DNA of 64,000 nt from Rhodoferax ferrireducens T118 (GCF_000013605.1 NC_007908.1:4588001-4652000), one strand, 5' to 3'. Shown: positions 45,312 to 54,923, counted from the first letter of the stretch. Notes: generated from the letters alone by a model not told the origin. Translations and numbers: made by a program.

Positions 45312-47003
45312 CTACATCCCCGCGTAGTTCGGCCCACCGCCCCCTTCGGGCGTGACCCAGACGATGTTCTGCGTCGGGTCCTTGATGTCGCAGGTCTTGC
45401 AGTGCACGCAGTTGGAAGCGTTGATCTGCAGTCGGTCGGTGCCGTCATCGTTCTTGACAAACTCATAAACCCCGGCCGGGCAGTAGCGCGCCTCGGGGCC
45501 GGCAAACTTGGCCAGGTTGATGGCAACCGGCACCGACGCGTCTTTGAGTGTCAAGTGCGCGGGCTGATTTTCTTCATGGTTGACGTTGCCGATGAAGACG
45601 CTGCTCAAGCGGTCAAAGGTGAGCTTGCCGTCGGGCTTGGGGTAAACAATGGGTTGGCACTCGGCGGCTGGTTTCAGGTAGGCATGGTCGGGCTTGTCAC
45701 GGTGAATGGTCCAGGGCATGTTGCCCCCCAGTCCGAACTGCTCGAAACCGTTCATCAGGGTGCTGATGCGCAAGCCGTACTTGAACCAGGCCTTGAAGTT
45801 GCGCGATTTATTGAGTTCGGTATAGACCCAGCTCTTCTCAAACGCCTCGGGGTAGGCGCTCAGTTCGTCATGCTGGCGTCCGGCCGTGACGGCCTCAAAC
45901 GCCGCCTCGGCTGCCAGCATGCCGGTCTTGATGGCCGTGTGGCTGCCCTTGATGCGGCTCACGTTCAGGAAGCCCGCTTCGCAACCCACCAGGGCGCCGC
46001 CCGGGAACACGGTCTTGGGCAGCGCCAGCAAACCGCCGGCGGTGATGGTGCGCGCACCATAGGCCAGCCGCTTGGCGGTGACTTCGCCCTTGTCGTTCTC
46101 AAAATACCAGCGCACATTGGGATGGGTTTTCCAGCGCTGGAACTCCTCGAACGGGCTTAAGAATGGGTTCTGGTAGTTCAGCCCGGTGATGAAGCCCAGC
46201 GCGATCTTGTTGTCCCCCATGTGGTACATGAAGGAGCCGCCGTAGGTGCTGTTGTCCAGCGGCCAGCCTGCGGTGTGCATGGCAAAGCCAGGCTGGTGGC
46301 GCGAGGGGTCCACCTCCCAAACCTCCTTGATGCCCAAACCATAACTTTGCGGATCACAGCCCTCGTCAAGCTTGTACTTGGCAATCAGCTGGCGCCCCAG
46401 ATGACCGCGTGAGCCTTCGGCAAAAATGGTGTATTTGGCCAACAGCTCCATGCCGATCTGGAAATTCTCGCCCGGTTCGCCTTCCTTGTTCACACCCATA
46501 TTGCCGGTGGCGACCCCTCTGACGGCGCCTTGCTCGCTGTAAAGCACTTCAGCGGCGGCAAAGCCGGGGAATATTTCCACGCCCATGTTTTCGGCCTGGG
46601 TCGCCAGCCAGCGCGTCAGCTCGCCCAGGCTGATGATGTAGTTGCCGTGGTTATGGCTGCATTTGGGCAGCAGAAAATTGGGCGTGCGATAGCCCGAGGT
46701 TTCACTCAGGAACATCATGGCGTCATCGGTCACCGGCTGGTTCAGGGGCGCGCCCATGGCCTTCCAGTCGGGGAACAGTTCATTCATGGCAACGGGATCC
46801 ATGATGGCGCCCGAGAGGATGTGGGCGCCGGGCTCGGCGCCTTTTTCCAGCACCACCACCGACAGCTCCTGGCCTTTTTCAGTGGCCAGTTGCTTGAGGC
46901 GGATGGCGGTGGACAGGCCGGCAACGCCGCCTCCAACAACAACGACGTCGTATTCCATCGCTTCGCGGGGGCCAAACTGGGCCAAGATTTCCTGGTTTGT
47001 CAT
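45312..47003 (-). CDS. Electron-transfer flavoprotein:ubiquinone oxidoreductase
   Basis: Inner-membrane flavoprotein of 563 residues that passes electrons from reduced ETF to ubiquinone. FAD site DVVVVGGGVAGLSTAIRLKQL near residue 20, C-terminal 4Fe-4S set CVHCKTCDIKDPTQNIVW near residue 540. A start at 47015 (four residues longer) is possible. Placed on the same strand as etfA, etfB and the acyl-CoA genes but separated from them by a panD remnant. Receives electrons from the acyl-CoA dehydrogenases encoded nearby. Confidence 0.93.
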   Translation of the reverse strand: MTNQEILAQFGPREAMEYDVVVVGGGVAGLSTAIRLKQLATEKGQELSVVVLEKGAEPGAHILSGAIMDPVAMNELFPDWKAMGAPLNQPVTDDAMMFLSETSGYRTPNFLLPKCSHNHGNYIISLGELTRWLATQAENMGVEIFPGFAAAEVLYSEQGAVRGVATGNMGVNKEGEPGENFQIGMELLAKYTIFAEGSRGHLGRQLIAKYKLDEGCDPQSYGLGIKEVWEVDPSRHQPGFAMHTAGWPLDNSTYGGSFMYHMGDNKIALGFITGLNYQNPFLSPFEEFQRWKTHPNVRWYFENDKGEVTAKRLAYGARTITAGGLLALPKTVFPGGALVGCEAGFLNVSRIKGSHTAIKTGMLAAEAAFEAVTAGRQHDELSAYPEAFEKSWVYTELNKSRNFKAWFKYGLRISTLMNGFEQFGLGGNMPWTIHRDKPDHAYLKPAAECQPIVYPKPDGKLTFDRLSSVFIGNVNHEENQPAHLTLKDASVPVAINLAKFAGPEARYCPAGVYEFVKNDDGTDRLQINASNCVHCKTCDIKDPTQNIVWVTPEGGGGPNYAGM

Positions 47004-47100
47004 GGTTGAACTCATCTGATAATGGGGCATGGTCCGGGAATGGACCGCGACACAGGTGACGACGTTGGGATGTCCGGTGTCATTGAGGAATCCGGGGCCA

Positions 47101-47373
47101 TCAGTACTCGCGAGGTGCAAGGACGGCACAAAGGGGGATGCGCGTAGCAACCGAGCAGATGTCCAAAATCATGCCGGATCCGCGTTCGCCATGGGTCGCG
47201 TAGGTGATGAAGCACACGGCATTGGTGATATTCCAGATATAGATCTTCTCATTCTCAACAATATTCAGCGCGCCCAGCAGGACTTTATCGATCGCGCAGG
47301 ATCCATCGTGGTGCAACTCGCAGTGGGTTACTGCACCGCGGTGGCTCTTGGATCTGAGTAATGTGCGGAACAT
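47101..47373 (-). pseudogene. Remnant of aspartate 1-decarboxylase (panD)
   Basis: The 90-codon frame reads [46 protein letters not shown] and [11 protein letters not shown], clearly PanD. The Gly-Ser self-cleavage site (DGSC) is kept. Normal PanD is about 117-126 residues; here homology stops after residue 70 and the tail ([12 protein letters not shown]) looks frame-shifted. Substitutions such as NAVCFIT for NGxRFST also suggest decay. Confidence 0.75.
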
Positions 47374-47576
47374 GATGTGTCGGTCTGGCTAGTCAAGGCT
47401 TCAGACAACCAAGCAGACGACTGGTCGACGAGGGAAGTTAGCGCGTCCCGCCCCCGTGTTCGGTCGGGGCATTCCTCAACGAAGGTGTCAGGGTCGCCTC
47501 GCTTGGTTCTGACTTCCTGCAGGCATCGAAGAAGCAGTGCCATAGACTTCTTACTCCTAAACCCAATTCTGGAGAA

Positions 47577-48509
47577 CTACAGCGCGGCCACCAGTTCGGG
47601 CACCGCCACGAACAGGTCCGCTTCCAGGCCATAGTCGGCCACCGAGAAGATCGGCGCCTCGGGGTCTTTGTTGATGGCCACGATCACCTTGGAATCCTTC
47701 ATGCCGGCCAGATGCTGGATCGCGCCGCTGATACCGACTGCGATGTACAGCTGCGGCGCCACGATCTTGCCGGTCTGGCCCACTTGCCAGTCATTGGGCG
47801 AGTAACCGGCGTCCACCGCGGCGCGCGAGGCACCAATGGCAGCACCGAGCTTGTCGGCCAGTGGCATCAGGATTTCCATGAACTTCTCGCTGGAGCCCAG
47901 CGCCCGGCCCCCGGCCACGATGATCTTGGCTGCGGTCAGCTCAGGGCGATCATTTTTGGCGATTTCACTGCCCATGTAAGTTGACTTGTCACTGGCCGCG
48001 ACCGCCGCTACGGCCTCAATGGCGGCCGTGCCACCGCTGGCAGCTGCCGGGTCAAATCCGGTGGTGCGCACCGTGATGACCTTGATGGGGTCTGTGCTTT
48101 GCACAATCGCAATGGCGTTGCCGGCGTAGATCGGGCGCTCGAAGGTGTCGGGGCTGTCGACTTTGGTGACGTCAGAGATCTGTCCCACGTCGAGCTTGGC
48201 GGCCAGGCGCGGGGCGATGTTCTTGCCGGACGCCGTGGCGGCAAACAGGATATGGCTGTAGTTCGAGGCGAGGGCCAGAATCTGCGCGCTCATGTTCTCA
48301 GCCAGGCCGTGGGCCAGGGCGTCGCTGTCAGCGTGCAGCACCTTGGACACGCCGGCAATTTGCGCCGCTGCAGCGGCTGCGGCGCCGGCGTTGGCACCGG
48401 CTACCAGCACGTGCACCTCACCGCCACATTGGACGGCAGCGGTGACGGTGTTGAGGGTTGCGCCCTTGAGGGTCGCGTTGTCATGTTCGGCAATTACTAA
48501 AGATGTCAT
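47577..48509 (-). CDS. etfA: Electron transfer flavoprotein alpha subunit
   Basis: FAD-binding subunit of ETF, 310 residues. The C-terminal FAD domain shows [45 protein letters not shown] and [16 protein letters not shown]. Cytoplasmic; accepts electrons from acyl-CoA dehydrogenases. ATG 48509 (MTSLVIAE) fits the family start. It follows etfB with an intergenic hairpin repeat between. Confidence 0.95.
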   Translation of the reverse strand: MTSLVIAEHDNATLKGATLNTVTAAVQCGGEVHVLVAGANAGAAAAAAAQIAGVSKVLHADSDALAHGLAENMSAQILALASNYSHILFAATASGKNIAPRLAAKLDVGQISDVTKVDSPDTFERPIYAGNAIAIVQSTDPIKVITVRTTGFDPAAASGGTAAIEAVAAVAASDKSTYMGSEIAKNDRPELTAAKIIVAGGRALGSSEKFMEILMPLADKLGAAIGASRAAVDAGYSPNDWQVGQTGKIVAPQLYIAVGISGAIQHLAGMKDSKVIVAINKDPEAPIFSVADYGLEADLFVAVPELVAAL

Positions 48510-48530
48510 CATTTTTCCCAAAAAGTTTTA

Positions 48531-48583
48531 ATCAGTTGAGGACAGAGCTTGCCCACTGCGTGTGGCTGCGGTCTGTCCCGCAA
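48531..48583. repeat. Intergenic hairpin repeat, copy 1
   Basis: TTGAGGACAGAG pairs with TCTGTCC further on. The whole stretch resembles 53079-53133 and its inverted copy at 63072-63126 (shared ends TTGAGGA and GCGGTCTGTCCCGCAA / GCGGTCTATCCCGCAA). Confidence 0.55.
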
Positions 48584-48587
48584 TGTC

Positions 48588-49337
48588 TTAGATTACTTTG
48601 GCTTCATTTTTGAGTTTGGCCACCAGCGTCGCCACATCGGGCACTTTGATGCCAGCGCTGCGCTTGGGCGGCTCACTGACTTTGAGGGTCTTGATGCGCG
48701 GTGTGACGTCGACACCGAGGTCTTCGGGCTTGAAGATGTCGAGTTGCTTCTTCTTGGCCTTCATGATGTTGGGCAGCGTCACGTAGCGCGGCTCGTTCAG
48801 GCGCAAGTCGGCGGTGATGACCGCCGGCAAGGTGATGGACAGCGTTTCTGAGCCGCCGTCGACTTCACGCGTGACCGAGGCTTTGCCTTCAAGCACTTCA
48901 ATTTTGCTGGCAAAAGTGGCTTGCGGCAGGTCGGCCAGCGCAGCGAGCATTTGGCCGGTCTGGTTGCAGTCATCGTCAATGGCCTGCTTGCCCAGGATGA
49001 TGAGGCCGGGTTGCTCTTTGTCCACCAGCGCCTTGAGCAGTTTCGCCACGGCCAGGGGCTGCAGCTCGACCGTGGTCTCGACCAGAATGGCGCGGTCCGC
49101 GCCAATGGCCATGGCGGTGCGCAGGGTTTCCTGGCACTGGGTCACGCCGCAGGAGACGGCGATGACCTCGGAAACCACGCCTTTTTCTTTCAGGCGCACG
49201 GCTTCTTCGATGGCGATCTCATCAAAAGGGTTCATGCTCATCTTGACGTTGGCGACATCAACACCCGTGTTGTCCGATTTGACGCGGACCTTCACGTTGT
49301 AATCGACCACGCGTTTCACTGCGACCAGGACTTTCAT
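48588..49337 (-). CDS. etfB: Electron transfer flavoprotein beta subunit
   Basis: ETF beta, 249 residues. [41 protein letters not shown] and [20 protein letters not shown] are diagnostic. ATG 49337 is the family start; the open frame upstream is rejected. First gene of the etf pair and downstream of a CaiB-type transferase by about 175 bases. Confidence 0.95.
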   Translation of the reverse strand: MKVLVAVKRVVDYNVKVRVKSDNTGVDVANVKMSMNPFDEIAIEEAVRLKEKGVVSEVIAVSCGVTQCQETLRTAMAIGADRAILVETTVELQPLAVAKLLKALVDKEQPGLIILGKQAIDDDCNQTGQMLAALADLPQATFASKIEVLEGKASVTREVDGGSETLSITLPAVITADLRLNEPRYVTLPNIMKAKKKQLDIFKPEDLGVDVTPRIKTLKVSEPPKRSAGIKVPDVATLVAKLKNEAKVI

Positions 49338-49512
49338 TGCTTCGACTCCAGATAGTTGTAAAGAATATGTTTCCGTTGCTACTCTTGTTATTCGCACTCA
49401 ACAATCATTGCACTACCCGACTCAGAGGCACAAAGTCCAGAGCTGGGAGCGGTCGTTGGTCGCACACAGCATGGCAAGCCGCCCTAACGGGAGCCTACGT
49501 TCCCTTGCTCCC

Positions 49513-50676
49513 TCAAGCCCCGATAGCGCCGGCCCGCGCGAGGGCGTCAAGTTCGGCACCGGTGTATCCAACAGCCTTGAGCGCCGAACGCGTATGTTCA
49601 CCAAGTGCAGGTGCCACTGGCAGCACCTGCGCCGGCTCGTTGCTGTACTTGATCGGATTGCCAAGATGTATTTGTCCGTCCGGGAATTCGAGCCGCATGC
49701 CGCGCGCCCTAATGTGCTCGCCGTCCAAGGCCTCTTTCAGACCTTTCACGGGCGCCCAGCACAGGTCGAGCTTCGAGAGAAAGGCCTCCCAATAGGCCAG
49801 TGGCTGCTGGGCGAAGGCGTCAGTGAGGAACAACTTGACCGGATCCTGACCACTACCCGGCGGCAACTTGCACAAGGAGATGAGATCCGGACGACCAAGC
49901 GCGCTCAGAAGGTTTTCAACGAATTTGATCTCGCTGCCGCCCAGCGTGAGGTTGCGTCCGTCGGCACAGCGGTAGATACGATAGAACGCATTGCCGCCGA
50001 GCGACCGCTCCTCCGCTGGATTGAGGTCACGCTTTTCCGCGAATACAGGACTGATCACATTGACCAACCAGGAGACCAACCCATCCTGCATGGAAATATC
50101 TACATAGTCGCCGCGACCGGTCTTCTCACGGCGCAGCAGCGCCATCAACACGCCCGCCAACCCCATCATGCCGCCACAGACATCGGCAGTCGGCACGCAA
50201 GGCATCATCGGATTTCCCTGCGCATCGACATTAAGGCTGAGAACCCCCGTGTCCGCTTCGATACTCACATCGTGCGCCACGCGCTTGGCATTGGGTCCGG
50301 TCTGGCCGAAGGCCGAGATCGAACAGTACACAATACGCGGATTAATCGCAGCAACCTTGCTGTACCCGATGCCTAGCCGCTCCACCACGCCAGGACGGAA
50401 GGCTTCGACGATTACGTCCGCCTGCGCGGCCAGACGCAGGAAGGCTTCGACCGCCTCGGGCTTCTTGAGATCAAGCACGACACTCTGCTTGGCGCGGTGG
50501 GTATTGCGGAACCAGACGGTCATGTCGTCGTGAAAACAGCCTATCGCACGTGTCGGCTCCCCCGTCGGTGGCTCGATTCGGATCACCTCAGCGCCGTGGT
50601 CGGCCATCATCATCGTCAGATGTGGACCTGGCAGGTACTGCGACAGATCGAGAACTTTAATGCCTTCTAGTTTCAC
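49513..50676 (-). CDS. Type III (CaiB/BaiF) CoA-transferase, A
   Basis: A 387-residue family III CoA-transferase moving CoA between carboxylic acids. GIKVLDLSQYLPGPHLTMMM at the start, ADHGAEVIRIEPPTGEPTR, and TADVCGGMMGLAG with the catalytic Asp. Substrate probably a C4/C5 dicarboxylate such as itaconate, mesaconate or succinate, judged from neighbours only. Ends next to etfB; the second CaiB gene lies 21 bases upstream. Confidence 0.9.
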   Translation of the reverse strand: MKLEGIKVLDLSQYLPGPHLTMMMADHGAEVIRIEPPTGEPTRAIGCFHDDMTVWFRNTHRAKQSVVLDLKKPEAVEAFLRLAAQADVIVEAFRPGVVERLGIGYSKVAAINPRIVYCSISAFGQTGPNAKRVAHDVSIEADTGVLSLNVDAQGNPMMPCVPTADVCGGMMGLAGVLMALLRREKTGRGDYVDISMQDGLVSWLVNVISPVFAEKRDLNPAEERSLGGNAFYRIYRCADGRNLTLGGSEIKFVENLLSALGRPDLISLCKLPPGSGQDPVKLFLTDAFAQQPLAYWEAFLSKLDLCWAPVKGLKEALDGEHIRARGMRLEFPDGQIHLGNPIKYSNEPAQVLPVAPALGEHTRSALKAVGYTGAELDALARAGAIGA

Positions 50677-50697
50677 GGTGTCCTCATCTTTCTTGTT

Positions 50698-51900
50698 TCA
50701 AACGACGCCTGCGGCTCGCAGGGACGCGATCGCGCTGTCGCTATAACCGACCTCGTGCAAGAGCGCATCAGTTGCGGTGCCGAGTGGCTCACACGCTTTG
50801 GTTGGCAAGCGCTCTCCATCGAGCTTCACTGGATTTGCGAGGACACGAAGCGCACCCTCGGGTGCATGGGGATGCGGCATCGACTGGACCATGCCAACCT
50901 CGCCGACGAAAGGATTCGTCAGCGCCTGTTCGATGTCCATGACCGGCGCTACCGGCAGCTTGCCCGCAAACCGCTGCATCCATTTACGGGTTGTCGCTCC
51001 CGAGAAGACCTCGTCAAGCAATGCACTGAGCACATCCCGATGGTCGCGTCGCGTCGCGGGCGTTGCGAAACGGGGATCGTCCAGCCACTCGGGTCGGCCG
51101 ATACCCTCGACCAGGGCCTGCCAGAACTTGGGCGTCATGCACATCACGAACATCCAGCCGTCGCTCGCGCGCACCAACTGGCACGGCACGGCCGATGGGT
51201 GCGCCGAACGCGCCATGCGCTTTGTGACATGCCCGTCGTTCATGAACCACGTCGCCGGATAAGTCAGTTGCGCCAAGGCGACGTCAAACAGGCTAACGTC
51301 CACATCGCGGCCCTGCCCCGATCGCTGCGCGCCCATCAGTGCCGCCAACAAGGAGAGCGCCGTGGTGATCCCCGTCATGTAATCGACAATGGACAGGCCC
51401 ATGCGGGCGGGCGGTCCGTCTGGCTCACCGGTCAGATACAGATAACCCGCCTCGGCCTGCATGAGATAGTCGTAACCGGGCCAATGGGCGCGATCGTTGT
51501 CGCGGCCGTAGGCCGACAGGTGCACGCAGACGATCGACGGCCGCACCGCCTTCAGCGCTTCGTAAGTGAGGCCTAGTTTGGCAGGCTGGTCGCCGCGGAG
51601 GTTGTTCATGACCGCATCCGAACTTTTAGCAAGGCGGCGAAACACCTCCTGCCCGTCCGGGGACTTCAAATCCAAGGTCAGACTTTTCTTGTTGCGGTTG
51701 AAGGACTGGAAGAAATGGCTGTCCTTATCGCCGAGAAAGTACGGACCTGTCGTCCGCGAGATATCGCCGCCGTCGCGCGGATTTTCGATCTTGATGACTT
51801 CGGCGCCAAGGTCGGCCAGCATCATCGATCCAAACGGACCGGCACCGTACTGTTCGGCACTGAGGATGCGCACACCCGCCAGGGGTAAAGGCTTCTTCAT
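50698..51900 (-). CDS. Type III (CaiB/BaiF) CoA-transferase, B
   Basis: A 400-residue family III CoA-transferase. VRILSAEQYGAGPFGSMML, ADLGAEVIKIENPRDGGDIS, and MGLSIVDYMTGITTALSLL with the catalytic Asp. Start at 51900 has GGGGT before it; an in-frame ATG at 51915 overlaps the dehydrogenase stop. Not identical to CaiB A. Two adjacent type III enzymes may form a heteromer or act on different acids. Confidence 0.9.
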   Translation of the reverse strand: MKKPLPLAGVRILSAEQYGAGPFGSMMLADLGAEVIKIENPRDGGDISRTTGPYFLGDKDSHFFQSFNRNKKSLTLDLKSPDGQEVFRRLAKSSDAVMNNLRGDQPAKLGLTYEALKAVRPSIVCVHLSAYGRDNDRAHWPGYDYLMQAEAGYLYLTGEPDGPPARMGLSIVDYMTGITTALSLLAALMGAQRSGQGRDVDVSLFDVALAQLTYPATWFMNDGHVTKRMARSAHPSAVPCQLVRASDGWMFVMCMTPKFWQALVEGIGRPEWLDDPRFATPATRRDHRDVLSALLDEVFSGATTRKWMQRFAGKLPVAPVMDIEQALTNPFVGEVGMVQSMPHPHAPEGALRVLANPVKLDGERLPTKACEPLGTATDALLHEVGYSDSAIASLRAAGVV

Positions 51901-51911
51901 TTTTACCCCAT

Positions 51912-53063
51912 TCATATTTTGTAGCGTTCAATCAGTTGCTTGGCAATGACCTGGCGCAGGATTTCGTTGGTTCCTTCGCCAATGACCATGAGCATCGAAT
52001 CGCGGTAGAAGCGTTCAATCTCGTACTCCACCGATAGGCTGTAGCCGCCGAAGATGCGCATCGCTTCTTGCGAACAGTGCACACCAGCCTCGGAGCCCGC
52101 AAGCTTGGCCATTGCAGCTTCCAAATCGCAGCGCTCGCCACTGTCGTACTTGCGCGCGGCGTTTTCGATCAGGCGCTTGGCGCCTTCCACCTGCGTCACC
52201 ATGTCGGCCAGCTTGAGTTGGATGGCCTGATGCTGCCAGATCGGCTTGCCGAACGCGCTTCGTTCCTGTGCATAGCGCAGCGCCATTTTCAGCGAGCCTT
52301 CGGCGATACCGGCGCCGCGTGAGGCCACATTGATGCGTCCCAGTTCCAGCCCGCCTGCGGTCTGGATGAAGCCGCGGCCTTCGACGCCGCCGAGCAGGTT
52401 TTCTTTCGGCACGCGGTAGTCATCAAAACTGAGCTGGCAGGTGTCGATGGCGCGGTAGCCCATTTTCTTGAGCTTGCCGTCAACGTTATAGCCCGGGCCC
52501 TTCTCGGCAATAAGCATACTCATGCCCTTGTGGCGGGGCTGCGCCTCGGGGTCGGTCTTGACCAGCAGCAGCGTCATGTGGCCGTGCAGACTGTTGGTAA
52601 TCCAGGTCTTGCTGCCGTTCACCACATAGTGGTCGCCGTCGAGCTTGGCCACGGTACGAATCGCCTGCAGGTCCGAGCCGGCGTTGGGCTCGGTCAGGCC
52701 CAGGCTGCCGCGCATTTCACCCGTGGCCATCTTCGGCAGGTACTTGCGCTTTTGTTCTTCCGTGCCGTTGCGCTCGATCGCCGAAGCAGCGATCAGGTGC
52801 GAGTTGAAAATGCCCGAAGGTGCCATCCAGACCGAAGCCACCTTGATGACGATCTGCGCATAGGTCCAAGCCGACAGGCCCAGGCCGCCGTACTCCTCGC
52901 CAATCGTGGCGCCGAACAGACCCAACTCCTTCATCTGCTCGACGATGGCGTGCGGGTATTCGTCGGCCAGGTCGTATTGACGTGCGACAGGACGCAGTTC
53001 TTTTTCGACCCAGACCTCGACGGCGTCGACGAATTCCTGCTGGTCGTTGCTTGCTTCAGCCAT
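51912..53063 (-). CDS. Acyl-CoA dehydrogenase, left copy
   Basis: Flavoenzyme of 383 residues oxidising an acyl-CoA and reducing ETF. GSLGLTEPNAGSDLQAIRT is the FAD-binding motif; VIGEGTNEILRQVIAKQ near the C-terminus has the typical Glu position. From residue 1 to 286 the sequence is the same as the inverted copy at 63142. In a set with MaoC and CitE genes, the substrate may be a branched dicarboxylyl-CoA (for example methylsuccinyl-CoA); this is inference. Confidence 0.92.
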   Translation of the reverse strand: MAEASNDQQEFVDAVEVWVEKELRPVARQYDLADEYPHAIVEQMKELGLFGATIGEEYGGLGLSAWTYAQIVIKVASVWMAPSGIFNSHLIAASAIERNGTEEQKRKYLPKMATGEMRGSLGLTEPNAGSDLQAIRTVAKLDGDHYVVNGSKTWITNSLHGHMTLLLVKTDPEAQPRHKGMSMLIAEKGPGYNVDGKLKKMGYRAIDTCQLSFDDYRVPKENLLGGVEGRGFIQTAGGLELGRINVASRGAGIAEGSLKMALRYAQERSAFGKPIWQHQAIQLKLADMVTQVEGAKRLIENAARKYDSGERCDLEAAMAKLAGSEAGVHCSQEAMRIFGGYSLSVEYEIERFYRDSMLMVIGEGTNEILRQVIAKQLIERYKI

Positions 53064-53078
53064 AATTTTTTCCTTTTT

Positions 53079-53133
53079 TGATCGGTTGAGGAGCGAGTTT
53101 TTCGCGCTCGCGTGACAGCGGTCTATCCCGCAA
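53079..53133. repeat. Intergenic hairpin repeat, copy 2
   Basis: Runs from TTGATCGGTTGAGGA to GTCTATCCCGCAA between the MaoC and dehydrogenase genes. GCGAG and CTCGC inside it can pair. Similar to the etfA-etfB spacer. Confidence 0.55.
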
Positions 53134-53137
53134 AGAA

Positions 53138-53656
53138 TCAGTAATTGACTTTGTCTTCGATGCTGTGGCCGATCTTGGCGATCAGCATGGTGCGGCTAAA
53201 GGTGCCAATGACCTTGCCATCCTGGTTCAGGCCGGTGGTCTTCACGGTCACCAGGCCAGCGCCGGGGCGCGATTTTGACTCGCGCTTGTCCGTCACCTCC
53301 GACTCGGCATACAGCGTGTCGCCGGCGAACAGCGGATGCGTGAGCTTGATGTCGGTCCAGCCCAGATTCGCGATGGCCTTCTGGCTCACGTCGGTGACGC
53401 TCATGCCCACCATCAACGCCACCGTGAACGGACTACAGATGATGCAGCGCTTGAACTCGCTAGCCTTGGCGTACTCGGCGTCGAAGTGCATCGGGTGCGT
53501 GTTCATCGTGAGCAAGGTGAACCAGGTGTTGTCGGTCTCGGTGACGGTGCGGCCCGGGCGGTGCTCGTAGATGTCGCCGATGTTGAACTCTTCGAAATGG
53601 CGGCCAAAGGACTCGCGAAAGCGATGCTCACCGACTTGCTTGACGACCTGAACCAT
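53138..53656 (-). CDS. MaoC-type enoyl-CoA hydratase (itaconyl-/mesaconyl-CoA hydratase-like), left copy
   Basis: A 172-residue hotdog hydratase. FNIGDIYEHRPGRTVTETDN begins the fold; NTHPMHFDAEYAKAS carries the catalytic Asp/His region; DTLYAESEVTDKRESKSRP follows. Length and pattern fit the RipB/itaconyl-CoA hydratase or mesaconyl-CoA hydratase group. With the CitE-like lyase next to it, it would make citramalyl-CoA. Identical to the gene at 62549. The exact acyl-CoA is inferred. Confidence 0.87.
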   Translation of the reverse strand: MVQVVKQVGEHRFRESFGRHFEEFNIGDIYEHRPGRTVTETDNTWFTLLTMNTHPMHFDAEYAKASEFKRCIICSPFTVALMVGMSVTDVSQKAIANLGWTDIKLTHPLFAGDTLYAESEVTDKRESKSRPGAGLVTVKTTGLNQDGKVIGTFSRTMLIAKIGHSIEDKVNY

Positions 53657-53695
53657 GATGTATCTCCAGTAAAAATGTTGTGTGAAATGAGAGGA

Positions 53696-54538
53696 CTACT
53701 GCAAACGTGACAGCTCGACGATGCGTCGAGCCTTGCGCACCAGCGGTGCGTCAACCATGCGCCCCTGGTACAGGAACGCGCCGCTAAACTCGCCGTCGGG
53801 AACGGCCTGAACCAGCAACTTCGCCCAATCCAGATCGGCCGGCGTCGGCGCGAAGGCCGCATGAATGATCTGGATTTGCTGTGGATGAATGGCAGTCTTG
53901 CAATCAAAGCCGAGCGCGAGCACCTTGCGGGTCTCTTCGCTCAAGCCTGAGAGGTTGCCAATGTCGACATGCGGCACGTCCCAGGCCTGCACGCCAGCAG
54001 CGCGCGCCGCATTCACAAGGCGGCCACGGGCCGAAAACAGCCCTTCCCAGTCAAATTGCGCCCCCAGCTCGGCCGACAAGTCAGCGCCGCCCAACATCAA
54101 GGCACCGAGCTTGCCGCCAGCGCGCCCAATGGAGCGTGCGTTCTCGATGCCAAGTGGGGTTTCGATCAGTGCCGCGATGGCGCCGATCTGCGCCCCGGCC
54201 CAGCCAGCTATGCACTGGATGTCGGCCTTGTCTTCAACCTTGGGCAACAGCAACCAGTCAAGCTGCACGCCCGAATCGACCAGCGCCACCACGTCACGCA
54301 GGCCCTCTGCCGTGCGCAAACCGTTAAGGCGGAGCGCGACACGCGGGCCAGTATCCGTTCGGGGCTGCAGTTTGAGCCAACCCAGCACGTTGTTGCGTGC
54401 TTCGAGCTTGCGCTGCGGATGAACCGCGTCTTCGAGGTCGATGCACACCAGGTCGGCGCCAGCTGCCATCGCTTTGGCAAACCGCTCGACCTTTTCACCT
54501 GAGACAAACAGCATGGAACGGGGGGGATTGGATTGCAC
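53696..54538 (-). CDS. CitE-like acyl-CoA lyase (citramalyl-/methylmalyl-CoA lyase), left copy
   Basis: A 280-residue TIM-barrel lyase of the HpcH/CitE family. PRSMLFVSGEKVERFAKAM at the start, DLVCIDLEDAVHPQRK with metal-binding acidic residues, ALIETPLGIENARSIGRAG, and ALGFDCKTAIHPQQIQIIHAAF. Citramalyl-CoA to acetyl-CoA plus pyruvate is the likely reaction with the MaoC partner. The GTG at 54538 is chosen: family similarity starts there, and GAGAG precedes it. The frame is open further upstream across the promoter. Confidence 0.87.
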   Translation of the reverse strand: MQSNPPRSMLFVSGEKVERFAKAMAAGADLVCIDLEDAVHPQRKLEARNNVLGWLKLQPRTDTGPRVALRLNGLRTAEGLRDVVALVDSGVQLDWLLLPKVEDKADIQCIAGWAGAQIGAIAALIETPLGIENARSIGRAGGKLGALMLGGADLSAELGAQFDWEGLFSARGRLVNAARAAGVQAWDVPHVDIGNLSGLSEETRKVLALGFDCKTAIHPQQIQIIHAAFAPTPADLDWAKLLVQAVPDGEFSGAFLYQGRMVDAPLVRKARRIVELSRLQ

Positions 54539-54561
54539 AGGCTTGCTCTCAATGTTTAATG

Positions 54562-54597
54562 TACGGACATTATCATTCGGACTGCGGTGCCTGTCAA
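54562..54597 (-). promoter_or_regulatory. Promoter and operator of the left lyase operon
   Basis: On the minus strand: TTGACA (54597-54592), 17 bases, GATAAT (54574-54569), with TGTCCGTA (54569-54562) starting at the last base of the -10. The operator motif recurs before the right lyase and the Cat1-type transferase. Confidence 0.65.
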
Positions 54598-54692
54598 GAA
54601 AGAAGGCTGGCAAGAGGAGCCTTTTCGCGTTGACAGTCAATCGGCCCGCTCGTTTATGCCGAGCGCTGTGACTGAAAGGGCTTGAAGAAGGA

Positions 54693-54923
54693 GTGCTGGC
54701 TACCAAAGACATGCGTTTCCCGGTCGACATCATTTGGGCGTGCATTTGTCCGTAGCCGCTTACGATACTCAGCTTCAAGTCATTTCAATCAGCGAAGTGC
54801 GTCCTGGCAGGCATTGAATTGATGCACGTGATTCGCAAAGGTCAGTTCATGATGTAGAGCTGCGCCGAGATGTCGTTTGCCAACCAGTTTTATGCTTTGG
54901 TAGCGCAAATCCGTCCGGTCTGA
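54693..54923 (+). mobile_element. IS6-family transposase relic with internal deletion
   Basis: Frame reads VLATKDMRFPVDIIW at the start (IS6 N-terminus), then a stop, and LSFKSFQSAKCVLAGIELMH, VIRKGQ and MSFANQFYALVAQIRPV, the IS6 C-terminus. The central catalytic part of roughly 160 residues is deleted and two stops interrupt it. GGCACTG just after the end resembles an IS6 terminal repeat. Opposite in direction to the relic at 59488. Confidence 0.75.

Larger units (their letters stand above)
52205..54569 (-). repeat. Large inverted repeat, left arm (part inside window)
   Basis: Base n here pairs with base 116205-n in the right arm (61636-64000), checked at gene starts, stops and intergenic spacers. 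The proteins encoded are identical. The outer edge toward the centre is at 54569; the other edge is unknown because the right arm runs off the window. One difference was seen near the edge (attaaaCattg versus attaaaTattg). Confidence 0.9.

Noticed and set aside
54539-54778. N-terminal extension of the left lyase to an upstream ATG
   Set aside because: It would include the promoter and operator; similarity begins at the GTG at 54538, and the right copy has different upstream sequence.
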